A stretch of 45,249 nucleotides of DNA from Verrucomicrobiota bacterium (GTDB taxonomy: Bacteria > Verrucomicrobiota > Verrucomicrobiia > Limisphaerales > JACPZS01). How positions within the stretch are numbered: the stretch's first letter is position 1; each line of letters begins with the position of its first letter. The translations under genes and the position numbers were made by a program. Under the pieces are notes generated by a model, which saw only the letters and a list, made by a program, of their open reading frames with translations, ran no database searches and was not told the DNA's origin. This document shows, piece by piece, positions 34,647 through 43,100 of the stretch. Location: NCBI GenBank assembly GCA_016195385.1, contig JACPZS010000001.1, positions 1 through 45,249 of the forward strand, given 5' to 3'.

Positions 34647-35033
34647 GTGAAACGAGCCATAAAAACGAAGAAGCGCCAGGTGATTCGTCGGGCGTTTACC
34701 CTGCGCCTGAAACCAGGACGATTCGCCAAGTACAAGCATTACCACGATAACATCTGGCCGGAACTCGTCCGGGAAATTGAGGCCTGTTGCATCGCCCGAA
34801 TCACCACCTTCGCGGACGGCCTGCAGCTTTTTCTGTACTCCGAGATTTATGACCCGAAGGGCTGGGACAAGTTGTGGAGTTCCAAAATCCACGACGAATG
34901 GGCCGAGTGCATGAAACCGCTCATGCAATTTCGCGCGGACGGAAAGGTCGATGCCGGTCCGCTGCGCGAGATTTTTCACTTAGAGACGGCAGCCGGCTCG
35001 GCTCGGAAAAAAGACACCAAAAAGACAAAGTGA
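34647..35033 (+). CDS. rhaM: L-rhamnose mutarotase family protein
   Basis: 128 aa with the ferredoxin-like fold of RhaM. Family landmarks: RRAFTLRLKPGRFAKYKHYH with the catalytic His and the Tyr four residues before it, NIWPELVREIE, YSEIYD, and EWAECM where E. coli RhaM has RWWKYM. The enzyme interconverts the alpha and beta anomers of L-rhamnose (or L-fucose). It starts at a GTG with AAAGGA close upstream. The C-terminal tail is Lys-rich and not conserved. It links the whole operon to a 6-deoxyhexose. The next gene starts inside its stop codon (GTGA overlap). Confidence 0.85.
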   Translation: MKRAIKTKKRQVIRRAFTLRLKPGRFAKYKHYHDNIWPELVREIEACCIARITTFADGLQLFLYSEIYDPKGWDKLWSSKIHDEWAECMKPLMQFRADGKVDAGPLREIFHLETAAGSARKKDTKKTK

Positions 35034-35857
35034 GCGTTTCGTTGAAAGACAAGGTTGCCGTAGTCACCGGAGCTGGGCGGGGCCTGGGCCGACAGACGGC
35101 GCTCCATTTGGCGGCGCACGGAGCCACGGTAATCGCGGTCGCTCGCAATGCGGAAGAAGTGCGCCAAACAGTACAAACGATTCAACAAGCCGGTGGCGCA
35201 GCGCACGCGATGCCTGTCGATATCCGCCAACTCGAAGCCGTGGAGCAACTGAAAACGGAAGTGGAGCAACGCTTCGGAGTCGTCTCCCTTCTGGTAAACG
35301 CTGCGGGAATTTTTGGCCCGATCCAACTCGTGAAAGACAGCGAACCGCAACGGTGGGTTGATACGCTGGCCGTCAATTTATTCGGCCCATATTTCACCTG
35401 TCGCGCCTTTGCCGGTAGCATGATTCAAAATCGCTGGGGCCGGATTATCAACTTCACTTCCGCGGCCGCGTTGCATCCACCCGGCCCGCTCAACAGCGCG
35501 TATGGCACGAGCAAAGTAGCGCTCAACCAGTTTACGCGACACCTCGCCGCCGAATTGGAGGGGACGGGCGTCACCGCCAACGTGCTGCATCCGGGCGACG
35601 TGAAAACGGAGATGTGGGCAGCGATTCGCGCCGAAGCCGAACGGATGGGACCCGAAGCGGAGGGCTATCGCAAATGGGTCCGTTGGGTGGAGCAAACGGG
35701 CGGCGACGATCCACAAAAAGCAGCCGACCTCGTGCTGCGCCTGGCGAGCGATGCGGCTGCCACGGTCAACGGCCAGTTCCTTTGGATCGAAGGCGGTCTG
35801 CAAGCGCCAATCCCGAGTTGGGGCGACGGTGCCGGCGCGCAACCGTGGAGTTCGTAA
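35030..35857 (+). CDS. Short-chain dehydrogenase/reductase
   Basis: 275 aa from the GTG at 35030, which overlaps the mutarotase stop; the upstream extension is the mutarotase read in another frame. Motifs: TGAGRGLGRQ for cofactor, Arg in AVARN favouring NADP, NAAG, Ser in FTSAAAL, and YGTSK. The third SDR of the window. Placed between the mutarotase and the transporter genes, it is a candidate for the first oxidation of the imported sugar or for a later keto-acid step. Translational coupling to the mutarotase suggests the same substrate. Confidence 0.88.
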   Translation: MSVSLKDKVAVVTGAGRGLGRQTALHLAAHGATVIAVARNAEEVRQTVQTIQQAGGAAHAMPVDIRQLEAVEQLKTEVEQRFGVVSLLVNAAGIFGPIQLVKDSEPQRWVDTLAVNLFGPYFTCRAFAGSMIQNRWGRIINFTSAAALHPPGPLNSAYGTSKVALNQFTRHLAAELEGTGVTANVLHPGDVKTEMWAAIRAEAERMGPEAEGYRKWVRWVEQTGGDDPQKAADLVLRLASDAAATVNGQFLWIEGGLQAPIPSWGDGAGAQPWSS

Positions 35858-35874
35858 GCTCGCACTCAGCCATC

Positions 35875-36849
35875 ATGCGCGACCCAACGCCCGGAGAATC
35901 CAACACGGTCTGGCAACGTTTGCGGGCGTTCGACGAGATCGGTGTCGTCGTGGCGCTGTTGAGCGTGTGCGTTCTCTTGTGGCTGACCACCGGCGACCAG
36001 TTCGTACGGCCCACGAATCTGTTGCAAGTCGCCCGTCAGGCTTCGAGCTACGGCATCATGGTGGTCGCCATGGTGCTGCTTTTGTCCATGGGAGAGATCG
36101 ACCTTTCAGTGGGTGCGATTCTTACGCTGGTGAACATCGTCACCGCCGTCGCACTGCGTGAAGGCCTGCCGATGCCGCTCGCCGTCCTCGTGGGTCTGGC
36201 GACTGGCGCAACGTGCGGGCTTGCCAACGGACTGCTGGGCGTGGTGCTGCGGATTCCCACCATCATCATTACGCTGGGCACCATGAGCGTTTTCCGCGGC
36301 CTGGCGCTCGTGCTATCGAAGGCGACACCGGTCGGTAATTTTTCCAAGGACAATCTGCTGTTTGATCTTGGCAGCCGCAGTTTACTCGGCGTGCCAACGA
36401 GTGTGTTGGTAATGCTCGCCGTTGGCCTGGCGGGGCACGTGGTTCTGAATCACACCGCGTTCGGCTGGCGTGCCCAGGCGATCGGCAGCAACGCCCAAGC
36501 CGCGCGCTTCTCCGGAATTTCCCTGCCCCGCTATCGCATCGCGGCCATGACGATCATGGGCCTGGTGGCCAGCATCGCTGGCGTGATGGAACTGGCGTTC
36601 CTCCAGTCGGGCAGCCCGACGACCGGGCAGGGATATGAACTCTACGTCATCGCCTCGGCGATCATCGGCGGCACAGCCTTGACCGGCGGCAGCGGTACGG
36701 TGGCGGGCGGAATTCTTGGTGCGTTGCTGATCGCCGTGATTCGCAACGGCCTGGTGCTGCTCGAACTCTCGGCCTATTGGGGAACGGTCGTTACTGGTGC
36801 CGTGATTATTGCCGCCGTGGCCATAGGCGGTCTGGTGAAAAAGCAATGA
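35875..36849 (+). CDS. Sugar ABC transporter permease (RbsC-like)
   Basis: 324 aa from the ATG at 35875. About eight to nine hydrophobic segments, with the family signatures LLSMGEIDLSVGAIL, TLGTMSVFRGLALVL, and AIGSNAQAARFSGI, which contacts the ATPase. The end has IIGGTALTGGSGTVAGGILGALL, typical of ribose/rhamnose/autoinducer-2 permeases. It would form the channel of the importer with the lipoprotein and ATPase encoded downstream. Seventeen bases separate it from the SDR gene. One permease gene only, so a homodimer is expected. Confidence 0.93.
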   Translation: MRDPTPGESNTVWQRLRAFDEIGVVVALLSVCVLLWLTTGDQFVRPTNLLQVARQASSYGIMVVAMVLLLSMGEIDLSVGAILTLVNIVTAVALREGLPMPLAVLVGLATGATCGLANGLLGVVLRIPTIIITLGTMSVFRGLALVLSKATPVGNFSKDNLLFDLGSRSLLGVPTSVLVMLAVGLAGHVVLNHTAFGWRAQAIGSNAQAARFSGISLPRYRIAAMTIMGLVASIAGVMELAFLQSGSPTTGQGYELYVIASAIIGGTALTGGSGTVAGGILGALLIAVIRNGLVLLELSAYWGTVVTGAVIIAAVAIGGLVKKQ

Positions 36850-36931
36850 AGGAAAAGATATGAAATGCATAGATACAGAAACCCAGCGTGGTGGACCGCA
36901 ACGCAGAGCAGCCCGGAAAGTGGGCAGGTGG

Positions 36932-36985
36932 GAAAGTGAGCAGGTGGGCCGTCCCCCTTTCTCGTTTTCCCACTTTCTCACTTTC
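36932..36985. repeat. Inverted repeat with GAAAGTGAG arms
   Basis: The left arm (36932-36948, GAAAGTGAGCAGGTGGG) and right arm (36969-36985, CCCACTTTCTCACTTTC) pair with two mismatches around a short loop. A second copy of GAAAGTGGGCAGGTGGG lies just before at 36917. The hairpin occupies the gap between the permease and binding-protein genes and may tune their relative expression or be a mobile repeat. Confidence 0.55.
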
Positions 36986-37015
36986 GGTTTGCATCCGCTC
37001 AGTTCGTTATCTCGA

Positions 37016-38071
37016 ATGTTCACGCGCGTTTCGTTTCCGCTGCTCCTGGCTCTCTCGCTCACCGTTGGCTGCAACCAAAAACCGTCTGCCAGCGATTCCG
37101 CAAAACCATCCGACCAACTGAAACTCGGCTACGTGCTGCATGGTTTGAACGATTTTACGCAAGTTATTAAACAAGGCGCGGAAGACGCTGGGCGTACCGA
37201 GCGCTTGTCGGTCGATGTTCTCGGGCCAGCCGGATTCTCCACCGCCGACTCCATCGCCATGTTTGAAGGCTTGACCCAGAAACACGTCAATGGACTCGTC
37301 GTCGTGCCGATGCCCGGCGAGGTGTGGGTCACGCCGATCCGCCAGGCGACCGAGGCCGGCATCCCGGTGCTCACGGCCAATGTCACCAGCCCCGGCTCGT
37401 CGGCCAAGGCGTGGTTTGGACAAGACGAGTATGCGAGCGGCGTCATCCTGGCGACCGGACTGCGCAAGTTTCTCACGGCTCAGAACAAGCTCGACGGACG
37501 CATCATCGTCGGCATGTGCGCTCCCGGCGTGGGGGTTTTGGTTGAACGCTACCAGGGCTTCAAGCAAGGCATGACCGGCACGAAGTACCAAATCAGCGAA
37601 CCCTTCGACGTCACGACCGAAAACACAGCCAACTACGGCGCCTGGGAAAATCTGGCCGCCGCCAATTCCAACATCGCGGCCATTGTCGGGCTTTGTTCCA
37701 TGGACTTGCCGAATCTGGCCAAATTGAAAACGCGCACGAAAGGTCAGTGGCTCGTTGGCGGATATGACCTGGGCCGGGAGACGCTCGACGCCGTCAAGGC
37801 TGGCACCGTGCAAGTAGTCATCGGCCAGCATCCCTATTTGCAAGGCTACCTGCCGGTCGTCGCGCTCGTCCGACACTTGCGCGATAAGCAGCCGCTCCCG
37901 CAAGGCTGGGTTGATACCGGCACCGAGGTTGTCACGCGGGACAATGCTGACGCGATCTACGAACGTGAATCCGACGAAAAGAAACAAGCCCAATGGTACG
38001 CCGATTACGTCGCCAAGCATTTTGCCGATCTAAACGCCGTCGCCAAACCGCTGCCGAAACCCAGGAAGTGA
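37016..38071 (+). CDS. Sugar-binding lipoprotein of ABC importer
   Basis: 351 aa from the ATG at 37016, giving a lipoprotein signal with LTVGC as lipobox; the 52 residues upstream come from a repeat. It is a type-I periplasmic binding protein (RbsB/LsrB/RhaS-like): LKLGYVLHGLNDFTQVIKQG, EGLTQKHVNGLVVVPMPGEV, the hinge VLTANVTSPGS, AWFGQDEYASG, and GYDLGRETLDAVKAG. Gly-Gln-Asp is where sugar-binding homologues read G-x-D-N. It delivers a sugar to the permease; specificity not readable, rhamnose-like sugar likely from context. Flanked on both sides by hairpin repeats. Confidence 0.9.
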   Translation: MFTRVSFPLLLALSLTVGCNQKPSASDSAKPSDQLKLGYVLHGLNDFTQVIKQGAEDAGRTERLSVDVLGPAGFSTADSIAMFEGLTQKHVNGLVVVPMPGEVWVTPIRQATEAGIPVLTANVTSPGSSAKAWFGQDEYASGVILATGLRKFLTAQNKLDGRIIVGMCAPGVGVLVERYQGFKQGMTGTKYQISEPFDVTTENTANYGAWENLAAANSNIAAIVGLCSMDLPNLAKLKTRTKGQWLVGGYDLGRETLDAVKAGTVQVVIGQHPYLQGYLPVVALVRHLRDKQPLPQGWVDTGTEVVTRDNADAIYERESDEKKQAQWYADYVAKHFADLNAVAKPLPKPRK

Positions 38072-38094
38072 ACTAAAACCGCCTTTGAAATGAA

Positions 38095-38238
38095 CCGCAG
38101 AAACACAGAGGCACAAAGACCGGAAACATCGAACGGCCAACATCGAACACCGAACGTCGAAGTTCCCTCTCTTCGTTCGATGTTCCGTGTTGAATGTTCA
38201 ATGTTCGATGTTTGCCTTTTCCCTCTGTGTCTGTGCGG
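38095..38238. repeat. Long imperfect hairpin repeat (CATCGAAC/GTTCGATG type)
   Basis: Outer arms: CCGCAGAAACACAGAGG at 38095 and CCTCTGTGTCTGTGCGG ending at 38238. Inner arms: several ACATCGAAC units at 38126-38160 against GTTCGATG and GTTCAATG units at 38174-38212. The transcript would fold into one long stem. It separates the binding-protein gene from the ATPase gene. The pattern is repetitive and not coding. Confidence 0.65.
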
Positions 38239-38277
38239 CTCCGTAGTTCACCGGCCGTTTTCAGGCTGAACGAAACC

Positions 38278-39819
38278 ATGCCCGCCGCCGCGATCATCCA
38301 ACTCCATCGCCTCTCGAAACGCTTTGGCGGTGTGACCGCGCTTGATGACGTGAGTTTTGAAATTCAAGGCGGCGAAGTTCACGCGGTGGTGGGCGAGAAC
38401 GGAGCGGGAAAATCCACGTTGATGAAACTGCTCGCCGGCGTTCACGAACCGGACGACGGAGAAATCCGGATCGAGTCACACAGCGTGCGGTTACAAAATC
38501 CCCGCGAAGCACGACGCCAGGGAATCAGCATCGTCTTTCAGGAGCTTAACTTGTTTCCGCATCGCACCGTCGCCGCCAACGTGTTTGCCAATCGCGAATT
38601 GACCGGCCGCGTGGGCGAAGTCCGCCACCGGGCGATGTGCGAGGCCACTCAGCGCGTGCTCTCCGAGTTGGGCGTGCGCCTTTCGCCGGACGCGCTCGTT
38701 GGCCCGCTCGCCATCGGCGAAAAGCAGCTTGTGGAAATCGCGCGCACACTCGCACAACAGTCACGCATCATCATCCTCGACGAGCCGAACTCGGCTTTGA
38801 ACGAAGCCGAATCGCAACGGCTGTTTGAGATCGTCCGCCGGCTGCGGACGCGTGGCATCACCATTGTTTATGTTTCGCATCGGCTGGAAGAGGTGTTCGC
38901 CATCGCCGACCGCATCACCGTCCTGCGCGACGGTTGTTATCAGGGCACCTACACGACGGCCAAGACGACGATCCCGGAAATCATCGCGGCCATGATCGGG
39001 CGGCCATTGGACAATTTGTTTCCACCGAAACCAACGGACTCCGCGCCGGGTCCGGTCGCGTTGCAAGTGCGCGATCTGTTCCGGGCACCTTGGCTTGGTC
39101 CCATCAGCTTCACCGCTCGCGTTGGCGAGATCGTCGGCTTCGCGGGCCTGGAGGGGGCCGGCGTGGACGATTTGTTTCGAGTGCTCTTCGGCCTTGATCC
39201 CATGACGAGCGGCCAGATCGAATTCCGCGATGAGGCACACCAACCGACGACACCAGTGGCCGCGATGCGCCGCGGTTGGGCCTTGATTCCCGAGAGTCGT
39301 CGCGACCAGGGCTTGATGATGGACTGGTCCATCGCGCGCAATACGACCTTGCTCGTGCTGGACAAACTGCTGGGTCGGCTGGGGCTGATCGAGCGACGGC
39401 AGGTTCGCGCCACGACGGACCAATACGTCCGGCAGCTCGGCATCGTCTGTAACAGCCAGGACAAAAAAATCACCCATCTCAGTGGCGGCAACCAACAGAA
39501 AGTGCTTTTGGCAAAATGGCTGGCCGCGAGTCCGACAATTCTCATCCTCAACAATCCGACCCGCGGCGTCGATGTCGGCGCAAAATGGGAGATCTACGAA
39601 CTTTGCCGCCAATTCGCGGCCAAGGGCATGACCATCTTGATGACCTCGGGCGAAACCGAGGAGATCCTGGGCCTGGCCGATCGCGTGCTGGTGTTCTCAA
39701 AAGGCAAAGTGCTCCACGAATTTCAACGCGGCGAAGTCACTAAGGCAAAGCTCATGCACGCCATGGCCGGTGCCGCAACCTTCGAACAGGGAGCCAGTCG
39801 CTCGTCGGCAGGTAGATGA
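38278..39819 (+). CDS. Sugar ABC transporter ATP-binding protein, double NBD (RbsA/MglA-like)
   Basis: 513 aa from the ATG at 38278. The first nucleotide-binding domain is complete: Walker A GENGAGKST (39-47), Q-loop VFQE, signature LAIGEKQ (144-150), Walker B ILDEP with Glu169, and VSHR switch. The second is degenerate: the Walker A equivalent reads GLEGAGVDD, the signature LSGGNQQ (401-407) is kept, but the Walker B reads ILNNP (Asn425-Asn426 in place of Asp-Glu). ATP hydrolysis should therefore fall to the first domain. It energises the importer formed with the two preceding genes and ends the operon. Confidence 0.92.
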   Translation: MPAAAIIQLHRLSKRFGGVTALDDVSFEIQGGEVHAVVGENGAGKSTLMKLLAGVHEPDDGEIRIESHSVRLQNPREARRQGISIVFQELNLFPHRTVAANVFANRELTGRVGEVRHRAMCEATQRVLSELGVRLSPDALVGPLAIGEKQLVEIARTLAQQSRIIILDEPNSALNEAESQRLFEIVRRLRTRGITIVYVSHRLEEVFAIADRITVLRDGCYQGTYTTAKTTIPEIIAAMIGRPLDNLFPPKPTDSAPGPVALQVRDLFRAPWLGPISFTARVGEIVGFAGLEGAGVDDLFRVLFGLDPMTSGQIEFRDEAHQPTTPVAAMRRGWALIPESRRDQGLMMDWSIARNTTLLVLDKLLGRLGLIERRQVRATTDQYVRQLGIVCNSQDKKITHLSGGNQQKVLLAKWLAASPTILILNNPTRGVDVGAKWEIYELCRQFAAKGMTILMTSGETEEILGLADRVLVFSKGKVLHEFQRGEVTKAKLMHAMAGAATFEQGASRSSAGR

Positions 39820-39895
39820 AGGTGTCAGGGAATAGAACGATAGTTCGGCGTTATCGTGTTGAATCAAAGTGCAACCGCAGGCACGCTTTGCGTCA

Positions 39896-40186
39896 ATGTC
39901 TTCCGACCTCACATTCATCACGAACGAGCAAGGCAAGCATCTTGGCGACAGCTTCGGCGTCTTGCTTGGTGACGACACGCGCTTGTTTGATTGTCTCGTC
40001 GGCTACTTCTTCATCAGCGGATTTCACAAGCTTCATCCCGCCCTCACGAAGACGGAGAAGACTCGGATTCTCATCGGCATCAAGACTGACGGGGCAACTT
40101 ACGAATTGATCCAAACGGCGAAAGAGCAGCAGGAGATTGTTCTGGAATCCCACGCCCAAGTCGGAGGGCGCTTGCCGGCCGGATAA
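39896..40186 (+). pseudogene. Truncated N-terminus of a PLD-type helicase of a restriction/defence system
   Basis: 96 aa from the ATG at 39896. It has the opening of large phospholipase-D-like SNF2/DEAD helicases: FITNEQGKHLGDSFGVLL, then FDCLVGYFFISGFHKLHPAL, then TRILIGIKTDGATYELI. Those proteins are usually around 1000 residues. Here the homology breaks off after SHAQV and the frame stops six residues later, so the helicase motor is missing. The next gene, a type IIG enzyme, starts eight bases on, suggesting a deletion that brought the two together. Family assignment is from pattern memory. Confidence 0.6.
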
Positions 40187-40194
40187 AAGCAAAC

Positions 40195-43100
40195 GTGCCA
40201 AAGCAAAAGAAATTCCACGACCACCCTGAACTTCTCGGGATGCCAGAAGTCCGAAAGCTTTGGCAAACCGAGGGACTTTTTTCCGACCACTACCTCAAGG
40301 CGCGTCTCAAGAATAACGACTGGTGGCCGACCGATGCCGAAGCGCACGGGGCGTTTCAATTCTGCAAAGAGCTTTACGAGAAGCGCGCTTTTTCCTTGCG
40401 CCGCTACGACAATGAAATGGGAGTCCGTCAGGAATTCATCGACAAGATTCTGGAGCGACTTGGCTTCGCTTGGTCGGACAACTTGCGTTTGCCGGAAACG
40501 AAGCAGGATCTAGAGCCTGATTACATTCTGTACCCGGATAACGAGACCAAAGAGGGCGTGCTCAACAAAAGCGTTGCCGAGCGGTATCGCGCTGGCGTTG
40601 GGATTTTGGAAGCCAAGAAATTTGGACACCCGCTTTCACAAATCAGCAAGCACCAACAGCGCTACCCCCACCAGCAAATCCGAGATTACCTACAGGAATC
40701 AGATTTCATCGTCTGGGGGGTTCTGACGAACGGCGATGTCTGGCGGCTTTACTGTCGCGACTCCAAGGCCAGCCACTATTTCGCGCTGAATTTTGAAATC
40801 GCCCTCAAATCCCTCGAAAACTTCAAGATTTTCCTCGCCCTGTTCAGTTCCGCTGCTTTCACACGCGACGCCCAAGGCAAATGCCGGCTCGATCAGGTCC
40901 GCGAAAGCGCTTTGGCCACGCAGGCCGAGTTGGAAGCCGACCTCCGCGAGCGAATCTTCACCATTGTTGAAATCCTCGCCAACGGCTTTGCCGAGCGCCC
41001 GGAAAACAAAATCACCGACGCCGACCTGCCGCGCCTTTACGAAAACTGTCTCATCTTTCTATACCGGCTGCTGTTCATTCTCTACGCCGAGGGCCGCTTG
41101 TTGCTGCCCGTCGAACCCAAATCGCGCAAGTATTACAAGCAACTGTCGCTTGCCCGCCTCCTCGTGCCGCTGAAAAGCTTCACCGAGTACGACAGCCAAA
41201 CTCAAACGCGATTTTACCGCGACATTCATGCGCTGTGTCTGGTGATCAACGGAACAGACAAGAAGGCGAACGATGAATTCGGAGTTCCGCGCTACAACGG
41301 CGGGCTTTTCGACCCCGACCACTACCCATTGCTGAAGGAGTGGGCTGTTGCCGACGCGGTGCTGGCGGACGTGTTGCGCCAACTCATGTTCACCCCGGAA
41401 AAGCGCGGACAAAAGTTTGTCCCCTTCGAGTCGGTGGACTACGCCGACCTCAGCGTCCAGCAACTCGGTTCGATCTACGAGGGACTGCTCGAACATCACT
41501 TCGTGCGCGAGTGCGATAAACTCGTGCTCAAGACCGACAAGGCTGAACGCAAAGCCACCGGCACATATTACACGCCCGACTATGTCGTCAAATACATTGT
41601 CGAGCAAACGGTGGCGCCGCTGTTGCGGGAAATCGAGCAGCGAGACGCAGTGAAAGCCGCCCGTGCCGCCGGCAAACAGGACAATTCGTTTGCGGATGGA
41701 GTCCTCAAGCTGAACATCTGCGATCCCGCAATGGGTTCGGGCCATTTCCTCGTCGAGGCAACCACGTTTTTGGCTGACCAAATCGTTTATCACCCGACCA
41801 CGAAATTTCAGGCGGCGTTCGTCAAGGGCGAGTCCCAGGAAGAAACCGAGATCGCTTATTGGCGGCGGCGCGTCGTTGAAGCCTGCATCTATGGCGTGGA
41901 CTTGAATCCGTTGGCTGTGGAACTTGCCAAACTTTCCCTCTGGCTCACCACCATCTCCAGCGACCAGCCACTCAACTTTCTCGACCACCACCTCTGTCGC
42001 GGCAACTCGCTCATCGGCGCACGGTTGGAGGATTTGAGCCACGTACCGGACAAGAAACGCAAGACTGCCGACGGGCTGAAACTCTCGTGGAAAAGCACCG
42101 AGAACCTTCGCGCATCGCTGACCAAGGCCGTGCAAATGGTTCACAATATTGAAGGCGCGGCCTCCGCCAACGTCAGCGATGTCAAAAACAAGGAGAAACT
42201 CTGGCTGGAATCCGTCCGCCCGGCGCTGCTGCCGTTCCGCACGGTGGCCAACCTCTGGGCCGCTTGTTTCTTCGGCAACGAACTGCCGCAAAAGGATTAC
42301 GAAGCGCTCATTGAACTGCTCGACATTCATCCCGACAAAATCCGTCCGTGGCAGAACGCTGCCGAGTTTCAGGCCATTGTCATGGAGGCCGTCAAGAAGG
42401 GTGCTCTCAAGCTGGCCGGGCGGGAGTTCGATACCAATCAGCTCAAGAATCTTTGTGCTTTCCTCTTTCGCTCCGAACGGAGCGCTGACCAGCGCCGGTT
42501 CTTTCATTGGGAACTGGAATTTCCTGAAGTCTTCTTCAACGAAGACGGAACGCCGCGAGAACGGCCCGGCTTCGACGCCATCATCGGCAATCCGCCTTAC
42601 ATCGACATCAAGGGTCTGGAAAGTGAAATGGCCGATTACATTTTTCTCGCTTACGCAACTGCGCGCTTACGCATCAACATTTTCGCAGCTTTCCTCGAAC
42701 ATGAGTTGGGGATGCTTCGTTCAAGCGGAAATGTCGGCGCGATCATTCCGACAGCTTTTCTCACACAAGTATCGTATGCTGGTTTGCGACAACAATTACT
42801 CCAGCATGACTGGTTGCGGGACGTTGTTCGATTACCCAATGAGCTCTTCGGCGCCGCCGCAGGTGAAGTGAAGGTTGACACATGTATTGTTGTAATCCGA
42901 AAGAGCAGAGAAACCTCCGAGCCTAACACTGAGTGTCTGATTTACGAGGGCTTCCAAAGAATTCCTAAAATATCTCCCGACACAGCTTCGACTGCGTTTG
43001 TGACACCACAAGCGAAATGGCTCGCTCGGCAGAATGCAGAGATCACTCTCGCCACTGGCGGAGGCGAAAGCGTTTCAACTCGAATCGAAAGCAAATCAGT

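Noticed and set aside
36860..37015. Longer start for the sugar-binding lipoprotein
   Set aside because: The added 52 residues come from the GAAAGTGAG repeat and would hide the lipoprotein signal.
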